The notes: generated from the letters alone by a model not told the origin. A stretch of 64,000 nucleotides of DNA from Streptomyces sp. AV19 (GCF_015999245.1 NZ_JAEAMR010000007.1:1072358-1136357), one strand, 5' to 3'. Counted from the first letter of the stretch, positions 34,740 to 43,816 are shown. Translations and numbers: made by a program.

Positions 34740-36071
34740 TCACCGCCTCGGCGGACGAACTCGACGCGCAGGGCGGGGAGATGGCGCCGCGCCGATCCGG
34801 GCGGGCCCCGCCGCCGCGCCGCCCCCGGCCCGTTCCTCGGCGGTGGCATCCGGCACCCGGCCGCCGCGTCCGGCCAGCGCCCCCGTGATTCCCATCGGCA
34901 CCGCCAGGACCACCAGCGCGATCAGCCCCGCGGTCCAGGTGCCGGTGAGGTCGCGGGCGGCGCCGAAGGCGACGGGGCCCGCGGCGGCCAGCAGGTAGCC
35001 CACGCACTGGGACATCGCGGACAGCAGCCCCGCCTCGTGCGCGGTGCGGGCGCACAACGACATATAGGCGATGCCCAGGGAGAGCACGGCCCCCAGGCCG
35101 AGGCCCAGCAGGACGGCCCACAGCACGGCCGGCGTCCCGGCCGGCGCCGAGAGCATGCCGGCGAAGGCCGCCACGCACAGCGCGGTGCCCGCCAGGGCCA
35201 AGTGGCTCTGCCGGCGCGAGCGTTGGGCCCATATCGGCACCAGCAGCGAGGTGATCACGGCGGATCCCATGCAGACCGCCAGCAGGACACCGGCGCCGCT
35301 CTCCGAGCTGCCGTGGTCGACGGCGAACGACGGCAGCCACGTGGTCGCCGTGTAGTACAGCAAGGACTGGAACGCGTAGAACAGGGCGACCGCCCAGGCC
35401 AGGCCGCTGCGCCACATCGAGCCGCCTGCCCGCGCGGGGACCGCCGGCCGCTCCCGTCGGCGCCGGAGCCGCGGTGCCCACACCGCCAGCGCCACCATCG
35501 CCGGGACGCTCCAGAGGGCGAGGCCGCCGGCCCACGACAGCGACAGCGCGTCGCGCAGCGGGACGGTCGTGGCGGCCGCGACCGCGCCGCCGCCGACCAG
35601 CATGGTGGTGTGCAGGCCGGACATGAGCCCGACGCGGTGGGCGAAGTCCCGTTTGATCAGCGCGGTGATGACGACGTTGGCGACCGCCACGGCGGTGCCG
35701 GCCAGGAACGACCCGGCGAACAGCGGGAGCGGCGCCGGGACGAGACGTACCGCGGTGCCGCAGAGCAGCACGGCCAGCACCGCGACCAGTGTGCGCTCCA
35801 TCCCCCAGCGGCGGGCCAGCCGGGGCGCGAGCGGGGCGAAGACGCCGAAGCAGATCAGCGGCAGGGTGGACAGTGCCCCGGCGCCGCCGTTGGACAGGCC
35901 GGTGGCGTGCCGGATCTCGTCCAGCAGCGGGGAGACCGCGACGATGGCGGGCCGCATGTTGATCCCGACCAGCAGGACCGCGAGGGCGTAGGGGAGGAGG
36001 TGGCGGGGGGTGGCTCGGGTGAGGGGCTTCGTTTCGGGGGGTGTCGTTTCGGGAGCGGGACGTGGGATCAC
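34740..36071 (-). CDS. MFS transporter, CynX/NimT type
   Basis: 443 residues from GTG 36071 with AAGGAC upstream. About 12 hydrophobic helices are seen. The first loop has GINMRPAIVAVSPLLDEIRHATGLS, the signature of the cyanate/2-nitroimidazole group (arginine in NMRP). The inter-half loop is Arg-rich (APRLRRRRERPAVPARAGG). The C-terminal tail is long and Ala/Arg/Pro-rich. The substrate is unknown. The 193 bases between its stop and the DUF2786 gene hold no gene I can support. A palindrome at 36,191-36,222 lies about 120 bases upstream. Confidence 0.88.
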   Translation of the reverse strand: MIPRPAPETTPPETKPLTRATPRHLLPYALAVLLVGINMRPAIVAVSPLLDEIRHATGLSNGGAGALSTLPLICFGVFAPLAPRLARRWGMERTLVAVLAVLLCGTAVRLVPAPLPLFAGSFLAGTAVAVANVVITALIKRDFAHRVGLMSGLHTTMLVGGGAVAAATTVPLRDALSLSWAGGLALWSVPAMVALAVWAPRLRRRRERPAVPARAGGSMWRSGLAWAVALFYAFQSLLYYTATTWLPSFAVDHGSSESGAGVLLAVCMGSAVITSLLVPIWAQRSRRQSHLALAGTALCVAAFAGMLSAPAGTPAVLWAVLLGLGLGAVLSLGIAYMSLCARTAHEAGLLSAMSQCVGYLLAAAGPVAFGAARDLTGTWTAGLIALVVLAVPMGITGALAGRGGRVPDATAEERAGGGAAAGPARIGAAPSPRPARRVRPPRR

Positions 36072-36190
36072 GGATCGTCCTTCCGAGGGGGCGAAGTCGC
36101 CCTGTCGGGGGAGTGGTTGGCCGGGTGGCGACCGGTCGCGTCCGGGGGCAGCGACGGTTGCACGGTCGGCCCCGGGCGTCCAATAAAGCC

Positions 36191-36222
36191 CCTCTATCGA
36201 TCACTAGTTGATCGCTAAGAGG
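36191..36222 (-). promoter_or_regulatory. imperfect 32-base palindrome upstream of the MFS gene
   Basis: CCTCTATCGATCA-CTAG-TTGATCGCTAAGAGG is centred on CTAG, with arms matching except at two or three positions. It is between the MFS gene and the divergent LysR gene, and is the most obvious operator candidate here. GntR-type regulators commonly sit beside this transporter family, but none is present in the window. Confidence 0.5.
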
Positions 36223-36397
36223 GCAGGTCGGATGCCCTCCCGCGTCCGACGTGGTGTGCGTCACCGCACCCGGAGGCTTGCTTGGACTCTGTCTAAGTTG
36301 CAACCCTGTCCAGGGTGGGTGCTACGCTCGTGGCACCTGAGAAAAGTCACGCTTGGGGCATCTTTGTCATGTTTGTGCTGCCGAGGTGGGAGGGTGA

Positions 36398-37345
36398 GTG
36401 ATCGAGCATGCGCGCTGCGACGACGGGTCCTCGCCGGTCGTCCTTTCCGGCCTGCTGCGCCGCCTGGAGTACTTCGTGGTGGTGGCCGACGAGCTTCACC
36501 TGGGACGGGCGGCCCGGCGCTGCGGGGTCAGCCAGCCCACGCTCTCGCATCAAATGAAGGTGCTGGAGCAGGAGTTGGGGGTCGAACTGCTGCGCCGCGA
36601 CAGCCGCCGGTTGTCGCTGACCCCTCAGGGCGGGGCGCTGCGGGAGGAGGCGCCGGGGCTCCTGGAGCGTACGTACTCGATCAAGGGCCGGATCAGGGAC
36701 GCGGCCGCGCGCCATGTGCGCCCGGTCCGGGTCGCGTTCAGCGGCTCGGGGCATGCCCTGCGGCAGAGGGAGATGGTCGCGGAGTTCCGGGCGCGCGACG
36801 GCGTGCCGGTCTCGGTGGAGTCCGGCTGGTCGGCGCGGAATGTGGAGCTGGTCCGTACGGGGCGGGTCGACCTCGCGTTCGTCAGGCCGCCCCTTGAGGC
36901 CCACGAGGCGGACGGCCTGCGGATGGCCGTGGTCGGCGAGGCGGAACTCGTCCAACTCCGCCCGGGGAGCGCCGCCCCGGCCGGGACGGACCTGCCGCTC
37001 GTCATGTGGCCGCGCCCGCTCGCGCCCGGCCTCCACGACAGGATCGTGGAGGCCGCCCGGCGGGACGGGCGCTCCCCGCGGCTCCTGCGGGAGGAACCCG
37101 ACGACGTGAACGTGGCCGCGGCGGTGGCCTCCGGTGCCGGAGTGGCGTACGTGGACCGCGGTGTGGCCGAGTGGCTGAGCCGCGGCGCGGATGTCGGCGT
37201 CCGCGCGCTGGGGACGCCGGCGCCGCGCACGGAGATCGCCGTGGCTTGGCGCGACGGCCTGGACGAGGACGTGGCGTTACGTTTCGCCGCCGCGTGCCGC
37301 CGGATCGGCTGCGCGCCCAACCCCCGTCCCGCACAGGAACATTGA
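36398..37345 (+). CDS. LysR family transcriptional regulator with a TTA codon
   Basis: 315 residues from GTG 36398 with GGTGGGAGGG upstream. The N-terminal winged helix shows VVVADELHLGRAARRCGVSQPTLSHQMKVLEQELGVELL in pattern; the rest is a substrate-binding effector domain. Codon 294 (37,277-37,279) is TTA, the rare leucine codon read only by the bldA tRNA in streptomycetes. I found no other in-frame TTA in the window, so completion of this regulator may depend on developmental stage. The DUF2180 gene follows after 15 bases. Confidence 0.92.
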   Translation: MIEHARCDDGSSPVVLSGLLRRLEYFVVVADELHLGRAARRCGVSQPTLSHQMKVLEQELGVELLRRDSRRLSLTPQGGALREEAPGLLERTYSIKGRIRDAAARHVRPVRVAFSGSGHALRQREMVAEFRARDGVPVSVESGWSARNVELVRTGRVDLAFVRPPLEAHEADGLRMAVVGEAELVQLRPGSAAPAGTDLPLVMWPRPLAPGLHDRIVEAARRDGRSPRLLREEPDDVNVAAAVASGAGVAYVDRGVAEWLSRGADVGVRALGTPAPRTEIAVAWRDGLDEDVALRFAAACRRIGCAPNPRPAQEH

Positions 37346-37360
37346 AGGAGAAAACGAACC

Positions 37361-37591
37361 ATGAACTGCTACGACTGCCACACCGCCGACGGAGCCGGCA
37401 CCCCCGCCGTCGCCGTCTGCCACGGCTGCAACTCCGGCCTCTGCCCCGCCCATCTGCGCGTCACCCGCCCGGAACTCCACCGCCCGAACGGCGTGGGCGT
37501 CTCCCACGGCCCCGTCCGGGCCCGCCGGCTGTGGTGCGCCACGTGCCACGCCGCCTTCGCCCCGGTCGGCCCGGTCGCCCCGGTCAGCTGA
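37361..37591 (+). CDS. DUF2180 family small Cys-rich protein
   Basis: 76 residues. Cysteine pairs at MNCYDCHTAD, AVCHGCNSGLCPAH and LWCATCHAAF, plus several histidines, suggest binding of one or two zinc ions. The pattern fits DUF2180, a small actinobacterial family often found beside regulators. It starts 15 bases after the LysR stop with GAAGGAG upstream, so it is probably cotranscribed and may be a partner protein. It overlaps the convergent gene at 37584 by eight bases. Confidence 0.82.
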   Translation: MNCYDCHTADGAGTPAVAVCHGCNSGLCPAHLRVTRPELHRPNGVGVSHGPVRARRLWCATCHAAFAPVGPVAPVS

Positions 37592-38006
37592 GGGCGTACA
37601 CCTCCATCAGCCTGACGAGGGTCCGCCCCTGCATCCCGTCGATGGCACACGCGTAGTACTCGCAGCCCCACCCCTCCACCGTGGCACTGGCCCCCTGAGC
37701 CCCCAGCGGCCCACCCATCGCCGTGAACCCCACGGGCGTACCGGCCATCTGGTACCGCAGTGTGGCCGCCCCGGACTCCCACGGAAAGTGGACCGAGTCG
37801 ACCCGGAACGTGTCGGACTCCCCGGGACGCAGCACGTGCCCCTTGCCCGGCGCCCGCTCGAAGGAGCCGATCACGTCCCTGGACGTGAGCACCAGGGAGT
37901 GCATCGTTTCGTTGGCGACCGTGACCTCGTAGTGCTCGCACTCGGGTCTCGGGCATCCGGTGGCTATGGCCATGTCCCTGAGCTCGGTCAGGTAGTCCTT
38001 GTTCAT
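37584..38006 (-). CDS. hypothetical protein, 140 aa
   Basis: Not assigned to a family. It is a soluble protein with a beta-rich middle: YEVTVANETMHSLVLTSRDV, then FERAPGKGHVLRPGESDTFRV, VHFPWESGAATLRYQM, ending CEYYACAIDGMQGRTLVRLMEVYALS. The VANETMHSLVL...LRPGESDTFRV layout resembles single-domain beta-sandwich proteins such as aegerolysin-like or hypothetical immune proteins, but this is only a resemblance. It has four cysteines and no signal peptide. The last eight bases overlap the convergent DUF2180 gene. Confidence 0.65.
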   Translation of the reverse strand: MNKDYLTELRDMAIATGCPRPECEHYEVTVANETMHSLVLTSRDVIGSFERAPGKGHVLRPGESDTFRVDSVHFPWESGAATLRYQMAGTPVGFTAMGGPLGAQGASATVEGWGCEYYACAIDGMQGRTLVRLMEVYALS

Positions 38007-38266
38007 AGGGCCAGGGTGGGAGGGGAGGCACGCCCCCGGGGTCGGCCGATCGTCGGTCCGGGCGGTGGAGCGAGGCGTCCTGCCCCTGGCAGCCGGCCTC
38101 CTGCCCGATCGCCGGATGGCATCGGCGAGCCATTGCCGCGCGGGTAGCTCCCGGTGGCGGTCGAGGGCCGCGAGGGCGAGGTCCCGCTTGTCCGCGAGAA
38201 ACGCATTCGTGGAGATCGCCGGGCATGGGTGAGAATCTCTTGGTTCGCTCGCATACCAGGAGATTC

Positions 38267-38695
38267 ATGCACAAGCGTCTGCCCCTGCTCGCCGTCTGTC
38301 TTGCGGCCGCCGCTTTCGGCGCCTCGGCGTGCGGCCCGTCCGAGGACAGTGGCCCGACCGCCTCGGCGGCATCGGCGTCCGCGTCCGCTTCCGCCTCGGC
38401 TTCCCCGGCCGGGAGCCCGTCGGCGACCCCCGAGGAAGTGCGCGGCCTGACAGGGCTGTCGGCCAAGCTCTACCTCAGGACGATCCGGAAGAACTACCCG
38501 GATCTGGACCGCATCGGCGACGACGTGCTCGTCACCCACGGCAACGCGCTCTGCGTCACCCGCGGGCAGGCCTTCGTCGACCAGGTCAAAAAGACCAAGC
38601 AGGAACTGGAGCTCACCGGGAAGCAGGCTTCCCGGGTCCTCGGTACCGCACACGGCTACTGCGGCAGGGACGTATTCGGAACGGGGAAGGACTAG
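38267..38695 (+). CDS. small lipoprotein, DUF732-like
   Basis: 142 residues from ATG 38267, preceded by a strong CCAGGAG ribosome site; the upstream in-frame ATG lacks one. Signal peptide with lipobox (FGASAC after a hydrophobic run), then a Ser-Ala repeat linker ([11 protein letters not shown]). The mature domain of about 90 residues has two cysteines (NALCVTRGQAF and TAHGYCGRDVF), matching the small helical DUF732 fold common in mycobacterial and streptomycete lipoproteins. Function unknown; it acts outside the membrane. Confidence 0.75.
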   Translation: MHKRLPLLAVCLAAAAFGASACGPSEDSGPTASAASASASASASASPAGSPSATPEEVRGLTGLSAKLYLRTIRKNYPDLDRIGDDVLVTHGNALCVTRGQAFVDQVKKTKQELELTGKQASRVLGTAHGYCGRDVFGTGKD

Positions 38696-38883
38696 GGCCG
38701 GCCGGTCCGTACCGCATCGAGCAGGGGGTCCGTGGCGCCTTCGGTAACACCGGGCTTCGCCCGGAAAGGCGGCTTCGGCCTCGGCGGGGGCATCGCCGAT
38801 GAGCCGTTCGGCAACTGGCGCCCCGGCCCGCCGACTTCGGGGCGAAGGCGCCGAGCAGCCGCCTGCCGGGCGTCACCTGGGCT

Positions 38884-39531
38884 TCAGCCCTCCGCCGGCG
38901 CGACCCCCACCGGGCAGGAAACCCCCGTCCCCCCGATCCCGCAGTACCCCGCCGGGTTCTTCTCCAAGTACTGCTGGTGATATTCCTCGGCCCAGTAGAA
39001 CGGCCCCGCCGGGCGGATCTCCGTCGTGATGTCGCCGTAGCCCGAGGCGCGGAGGACGGACTGGTAGGCGTCGCGGGAGGATACGGCCGCCGTTTGTTGC
39101 TCGGGGGTGTGCGTGTAGATCGCCGAACGGTATTGCGTGCCGCGGTCGTTGCCCTGGCGGAAGCCCTGGGTGGGGTCGTGGGACTCCCAGAAGAGCTTGA
39201 GGAGGGTCGAGTAGGAGACGAGGGACGGGTCGTGGACGACGCGGACCACTTCCGTGTGGCCCGTCAGGCCGCTGCAGACCTCGTCGTAGGTGGGGTACGG
39301 GGTGTGGCCGCCCTGGTAGCCGACCAGGGTCGTCCACACGCCCTCCGCCTGCCAGAACTTGCGCTCGGCGCCCCAGAAGCAGCCCAGCGCGAAGTCGGCC
39401 ACCGCCAGGCCCCCGGGGTACGGGGCGGCCAGCGGCGTGCCCAGGACCGTGTGGCGCTCCTGGAGGGGGAACTCCGGCTCCGGGCGGCCCCTGAGGGCCT
39501 GCTCGGGGGTGGGCAGGCGGTTCGGGAACAT
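38884..39531 (-). CDS. msrA: peptide-methionine (S)-S-oxide reductase
   Basis: 215 residues from ATG 39531 (MFPNRLPTP). The active-site motif is [15 protein letters not shown] with the nucleophilic Cys. [25 protein letters not shown] and GTQYRSAIY are also diagnostic, and resolving cysteines sit near the C-terminus ([13 protein letters not shown]). It reduces methionine sulfoxide in proteins, using thioredoxin. It stands alone, with convergent or unrelated neighbours. Confidence 0.95.
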   Translation of the reverse strand: MFPNRLPTPEQALRGRPEPEFPLQERHTVLGTPLAAPYPGGLAVADFALGCFWGAERKFWQAEGVWTTLVGYQGGHTPYPTYDEVCSGLTGHTEVVRVVHDPSLVSYSTLLKLFWESHDPTQGFRQGNDRGTQYRSAIYTHTPEQQTAAVSSRDAYQSVLRASGYGDITTEIRPAGPFYWAEEYHQQYLEKNPAGYCGIGGTGVSCPVGVAPAEG

Positions 39532-39619
39532 CCGGTTCTCGCTCTCCTCGGCTTCAGCGGTTCTTCGATGAGAACGTACGGGCGGGGCCGGGGATTCCGG
39601 ACCCGGCCGGTGCGGCCGG

Positions 39620-40678
39620 TCAGCGGCGGTCCCGCAGGGCGCCGGAGCCCACGATGGCCGCGTCACGGTAGAGGCAGAAGGCCACCGCCTCCTTGGTGGG
39701 GTAGTGGGTCCACGGCACGGCCGCCACGTACCCGTCCACCAGCCGGAACTGCTCGACGGCCTCCGCGTACCGCTCCTGCTTCGTCAGGATGTACGCCAGC
39801 AGGTGACGCGCCTCGGCCAGCCGCGGGTGGTCCGGCCGGCACGCCGCCACGTCGATCAGGGCGGCGTCGACCATGGCGGTGAGGTCCACCGAGCGGAAGG
39901 CGACCTCAGGGGGGTCCTCGTCGAGGTGGTCGTGCCAGTGCATCAGCGGGAGCATGGTCATCAGGTTGCCGGGCGGGGCCGTGCGCGCCGTGCCCCACGC
40001 GAACTCGCGGACCAGCTCCTCGGAGCCGTGCCACCTCGGGTACCAGTACAGGAGCGCGCTCGCGTGGGCGTCGAAGAGGTACGGGGCACGGGCGGTGACC
40101 TCGGCCCACAGCTCCCGCATCCGCTCGTGCGACGCGCCCGTGCCCTTCTCCAGCGGGATCCGGGAGGCGTACGGGGTGGGGTCGTCCGGCGCGGCCAGGG
40201 CGGCGGCACGGTCGAAGTCCTCGCGGGCCTCGTGCAGCATCCGGTGGAAGCCCGTGAACTGCTCGGCCGTGGTGTTCTGGGCCCAGGCCGTGCCCCGGAC
40301 GTTCCATGCCACGATCACCTTCGCCTCCGCCTTGACGACCGCCGCGCCCGGGTCGTCGGGGCGTGCGGCCTCCCAGGCCCGGAGCCAGGCGTCGTCCTCG
40401 GCCGCGGCATGGGCGATGATCCCGACCAGCGCGGAGCGCCGCTCCCAGTCGGTGCCCGTGGCGTCGAGCGCCCGCGCGGCGGGCTGCCAGTCGCCCCGGG
40501 CGAGGGCCCCCTCTATGGCGTCGGCCTCGGGGTCCGCGAAGGACCGCCCCGTGTGCTGCCGCTCCGGCGGCAGCCAGCCGGCGGCGGCCAGCCGGGCGGC
40601 GGACGGCGCGACCGCGCGCCGTCTCCTCCTGATCCAGAGGAAGAGGGACACGGCGAAGACGATGATGGCCAGCAGCAT
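39620..40678 (-). CDS. membrane-anchored helical-repeat protein, paralogue A
   Basis: 352 residues. One N-terminal membrane helix ([21 protein letters not shown]) with a basic stop-transfer is followed by a soluble, Ala/Trp-rich helical domain resembling TPR arrays. Shared with the protein at 42516 are W-aromatic-x-x-WHGSEE, a His-Asp-His-Leu motif ([10 protein letters not shown]), [16 protein letters not shown] and the end [19 protein letters not shown]. No catalytic motif is seen. The two paralogues flank an M48 protease on the same strand. Function unknown; a role as cofactors or substrates of the protease is inference. Confidence 0.7.
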   Translation of the reverse strand: MLLAIIVFAVSLFLWIRRRRRAVAPSAARLAAAGWLPPERQHTGRSFADPEADAIEGALARGDWQPAARALDATGTDWERRSALVGIIAHAAAEDDAWLRAWEAARPDDPGAAVVKAEAKVIVAWNVRGTAWAQNTTAEQFTGFHRMLHEAREDFDRAAALAAPDDPTPYASRIPLEKGTGASHERMRELWAEVTARAPYLFDAHASALLYWYPRWHGSEELVREFAWGTARTAPPGNLMTMLPLMHWHDHLDEDPPEVAFRSVDLTAMVDAALIDVAACRPDHPRLAEARHLLAYILTKQERYAEAVEQFRLVDGYVAAVPWTHYPTKEAVAFCLYRDAAIVGSGALRDRR

Positions 40679-40700
40679 GGGGGGAAGTGATCCGATCGAG

Positions 40701-40744
40701 AGGCGGTAAAAAATCGAGGGGCAGTAAAAAAGGGGCAGTAAAAA
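40701..40744. repeat. 14-base tandem repeat in 5' region of paralogue A
   Basis: AGGGGCAGTAAAAA occurs twice back to back (40,717-40,730 and 40,731-40,744), with a degenerate third copy at 40,701. This 75-base gap between the protease stop and paralogue A is markedly AT-richer than its surroundings. On the minus-strand transcript it reads as T-tracts. Confidence 0.75.
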
Positions 40745-40753
40745 GGGGAGAAA

Positions 40754-42430
40754 TCAAACAGTCGAGGTGCGCAGCAGCTCGCGCAGCGGTGCCGTGTCGG
40801 GTACGTCGCCGACGGCCGGCCGTACCGCCGCCGCCACCGCCTCGTCGGTGCCGGCGCCCGTCGGCAGCAGGAGCCGTGCGGGCTCCGACCAGGACAGTGT
40901 CCAGCGGGCTCCCGCCGTCTCGGCCAGGGCCAGTTCGGTCAGGCTGTACAGCCCGGAGTGCAGCCGGGGGCGCAGGAACTCCCGGGCGGCGCGGCCCGTG
41001 GCCCGGGCGGCCTCCGGTGACTTGGGCAGGCGGTCGGCGATCTGCCACAGCAGGCCGGCGTCCACGGCGTCGAGGAACGCCGTCAGGTCCGCCGTGGCGC
41101 CCGGAGTCCCGGCCCGTGGTGCCGCCGCCAGCGCGGCCCGGAGCGGACGCGCCTCCTCCAGGGCGAGCGCGTGCATGGTCCGGTGCGTCAGCTCCGGCCA
41201 GTCCGCCCGCTCCAGGGCCTGGGCCTCGGGCGTGAGGACGGCGCTCTCCAGCTCCCTCAGGACGCGGTCGGCGTCGCGCAGCAGCGCGAGCGCGGGCCGT
41301 GCCGGGGCCGCCGCGCGGCCGTCGTCGGGCAGCGCCTCGATCAGGCGGATCCGGTCGGCCGGCGACGGGTGGGTGTCGTACGGGGAGGTCTCCCCGGCCG
41401 GCGGTTCGCCGCGCAGCTCCGCCAGGTCCTCCTGGCGCCCGGGGGCGGCGAGCAGCCGGCGCAGGCCGCCGAAGACCTCGCCGTGCGGCGGCAGGAGGCC
41501 CGCCGGGACGCCCATCGTCGCGTAGCGGCTCATGTAGAAGTCGTGGGCCGCGTCGAGGGCGGCGGTCTCGCGGAGCGCCGAGGCCGTGGCGTCCCGTCCG
41601 GCGATCCGCGCCGCCGTCCGGTCGGCGGCGAGCTCCTGCGCACGGTCGGCGCCGTGGGTGGCACGCAGACAGACGCGGGCGTACGCGAGGAAGGGCTTGG
41701 CCGTCAGGCGATGGGTGAGCCCGGCACGGCCGGTGCTCACCTCCTCGGCCTCGCGGCCCTCGGCGATCGCCTTGGCGGCGGCCTTCTCCTGCCGGGACCG
41801 CTCCTTGTCGACCCGCTTCCGCTCCTGCTCCCGGAAGGCCTCCACGGTCCGCAGCACGCTGTCGCGACCGCGGTGGGTGATTCCGGCGAGCCGGGTGTCG
41901 GCATTGCCGTAGTGGGCGAGCTCGTGGGCGAGCACGGCGTGCAGCTGCGGCTCGGTGAGCCCGGTCAGCAGCGGTACGCCGACGTAGAGGCGGCGCGGGC
42001 CGGGCAGCAGGCCGAGCAGGCGGGCGTCCTCGCGGACGCCCGCGTTCGCGTCCCCGGTGAGGAGGATGACGTCGGGCGCCCGGGTGCCGACGTGCTCGGC
42101 CAATGAGCGGACGGTTCGCCACAGTTCGGGCTGCTCGGCATCGGTGACGGGCAGTCCGGCGACGTCGGCGCGGCCTGTTCCGCCGAGCGCGAGGGTGCCC
42201 CGGACGACGGGGACGCCGAGCAGGACGGACAGGACGGTCACCGTGACGGCGACGGCGGCCGGCGTCCAGGCCCAGGCGGCGAGGCCGGCGCCGAGGAGCG
42301 CGCCGGGCACGGCCAGGGCGAGCAGATGGAAACCGGCCAACAGGGCGAACGCCCGTAGGAGGCGCAGAGAGGTGCCCAATGGGCGAAATCCCCCCAACTC
42401 AAGGATCAGTGGACAGAGCAACGGGATCAT
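40754..42430 (-). CDS. M48 family membrane metallopeptidase
   Basis: 558 residues. Two hydrophobic helices in the first 85 residues (AFALLAGFHLLALAVPGALL and VAVTVTVLSVLLGVPVV), then the M48 catalytic domain with the zinc motif HAVLAHELAHYGNADT at about residue 165-180 and the downstream glutamate region RAQELAADRTAARIAG. The long C-terminal 250 residues (from HPSPADRIRLIE) are helical and unlike HtpX. Family members cleave membrane or misfolded proteins. Between two paralogous membrane-anchored genes on the same strand, it probably forms a three-gene unit. Confidence 0.88.
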   Translation of the reverse strand: MIPLLCPLILELGGFRPLGTSLRLLRAFALLAGFHLLALAVPGALLGAGLAAWAWTPAAVAVTVTVLSVLLGVPVVRGTLALGGTGRADVAGLPVTDAEQPELWRTVRSLAEHVGTRAPDVILLTGDANAGVREDARLLGLLPGPRRLYVGVPLLTGLTEPQLHAVLAHELAHYGNADTRLAGITHRGRDSVLRTVEAFREQERKRVDKERSRQEKAAAKAIAEGREAEEVSTGRAGLTHRLTAKPFLAYARVCLRATHGADRAQELAADRTAARIAGRDATASALRETAALDAAHDFYMSRYATMGVPAGLLPPHGEVFGGLRRLLAAPGRQEDLAELRGEPPAGETSPYDTHPSPADRIRLIEALPDDGRAAAPARPALALLRDADRVLRELESAVLTPEAQALERADWPELTHRTMHALALEEARPLRAALAAAPRAGTPGATADLTAFLDAVDAGLLWQIADRLPKSPEAARATGRAAREFLRPRLHSGLYSLTELALAETAGARWTLSWSEPARLLLPTGAGTDEAVAAAVRPAVGDVPDTAPLRELLRTSTV

Positions 42431-42515
42431 ATGTCTGATTCCGGTGCTGTTCGACGGGATTTCGCCTGGCGGTCCGTCCGGCGCCGGGCCGGTGCGGCGC
42501 CGGACGGCGGGGGCG

Positions 42516-43607
42516 CTACGCGGAGTGCCGTCCCGCCTCGAAGCCCGCCACCGCCCGCGCGCGGTACGCCACGTACGCCGCGACCGGGTTCTGCTCGTAC
42601 GTCCACGGGATCGCCCCGATGTGGCCGTCCACCGCGCGGAACTGCTCCAGCGCCGGGCCGTACTGCTCGCCGTTGACCAGGAACCAGGCCAGCAGGTGGC
42701 GGACGTGCGGCAGGACGGGGTGGTCGGCGGGGGCGTGGGCCACGGCGTAGAGGGCGGCTTCGACGGCCTCGCGGACGACGATGCCGTCGAAGAGGCCGCG
42801 GACCAGGATGACGTCGGGCAGATGGTCGTGCACGGCGAACAGGGGGAGCGCGGGCAGCAGGCTGCCCCGGGGGGCGCCGCCGGCCGCGCGCCGGGCGAAG
42901 GCGTCCGCCTGCTCCTGGGAGCCGTGCCACTTGGCGCTCCAGTAGCGCAGGGCCGCCAAGTGCGCCCCCATGTGCTGCGGTGCGCGGGAGACCACGGTTT
43001 CCCAGACGGACTGGAATTCCGCTTCGGAGACGCCCAGACCCCGGGCCACGCCCAGTTCGACGATGTACGGGACCGGGTCGCCGGGGGCGAGGAGGGCGGC
43101 CTCGGCGCAGACCGTGCGGGCCTCCTCCAGGATCATGCGGTAGTCCTGCGAGGACGGGTCGCGCAGCGCCTGCTGGACGAGGAACTCGGCCTGGACGGCC
43201 GCCCCGCCCGCGTCCTTGGGCGCCACCACCCGCCAGTGGCGCAGCCACATGCCGCCCGTGCCGGGCGCCTCGGCGAGCTCCTGCGCCGCCGCCCCGGCCA
43301 GCGTCTGCACCCGCTGCCAGCGCAGCTCGGCGGCGGTGCCGGCGGGGGTGCGGGAGAGCAGCTCGGCGGCCGGCTTCCAGTCCTGGGTGCGGCGGGCCTC
43401 CTCGACGGCGGCGAGCAGCTCCGGGTCGGGGCCGGGCAGGCGGACGTCCAGCCGCTCGGCGGGGACGAAGCCGTGGCCCTGCGCCGGTTCCACGGCCGCG
43501 CCCGCGCCCCGGAGCGCGTCCTGCTCCGCGCGCCGGCGGCGCATCGCGGGCACGACGACGATGCCGCAGATGATGACGAGGGCGAGCAGGATCGCCAGAA
43601 ACTCCAT
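42516..43607 (-). CDS. membrane-anchored helical-repeat protein, paralogue B
   Basis: 363 residues from ATG 43607. Membrane helix MEFLAILLALVIICGIVVVPAM followed by RRRR, then the same soluble architecture as paralogue A: LRYWSAKWHGSQEQ, FAVHDHLPD, DHPVLPHVRHLLAWFL and EQFRAVDGHIGAIPWTYEQ. The first gene of the probable three-gene unit ending at 39620. It is divergent from metB, with about 210 bases between them. Function unknown. Confidence 0.72.
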   Translation of the reverse strand: MEFLAILLALVIICGIVVVPAMRRRRAEQDALRGAGAAVEPAQGHGFVPAERLDVRLPGPDPELLAAVEEARRTQDWKPAAELLSRTPAGTAAELRWQRVQTLAGAAAQELAEAPGTGGMWLRHWRVVAPKDAGGAAVQAEFLVQQALRDPSSQDYRMILEEARTVCAEAALLAPGDPVPYIVELGVARGLGVSEAEFQSVWETVVSRAPQHMGAHLAALRYWSAKWHGSQEQADAFARRAAGGAPRGSLLPALPLFAVHDHLPDVILVRGLFDGIVVREAVEAALYAVAHAPADHPVLPHVRHLLAWFLVNGEQYGPALEQFRAVDGHIGAIPWTYEQNPVAAYVAYRARAVAGFEAGRHSA

Positions 43608-43816
43608 GAGCTGTCCCGGTTCGAGGCTGTCCCGTTGAGAGGAGGCGCGGAAGTGAGGAAGTGACGTAGTAAGGACGAGGGAAGGGTGCCGAACGTTCCT
43701 CGTGGGCGCCGCCGCGGGGCGTTCCCGCAGGTCGTCGCACACGCCGGACGATCGTTCATGTGCCGGTTACAAGTGAACAGCGGCATTCCGGTAATGCTGG
43801 TACTACTCTCGGGTCA

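Noticed and set aside
34550..34849. ORFs on both strands between DUF2786 and the MFS gene
   Set aside because: No domain, signal peptide or good ribosome site, and they overlap the MFS 3' end; treated as intergenic.
38003..38653. ORFs around the DUF732-like lipoprotein on the minus strand
   Set aside because: Shadow frames; the plus-strand frame has a signal peptide, lipobox and ribosome site.
43740..43816. SAM or other riboswitch before metB
   Set aside because: The leader is under 80 bases and shows no conserved riboswitch core.
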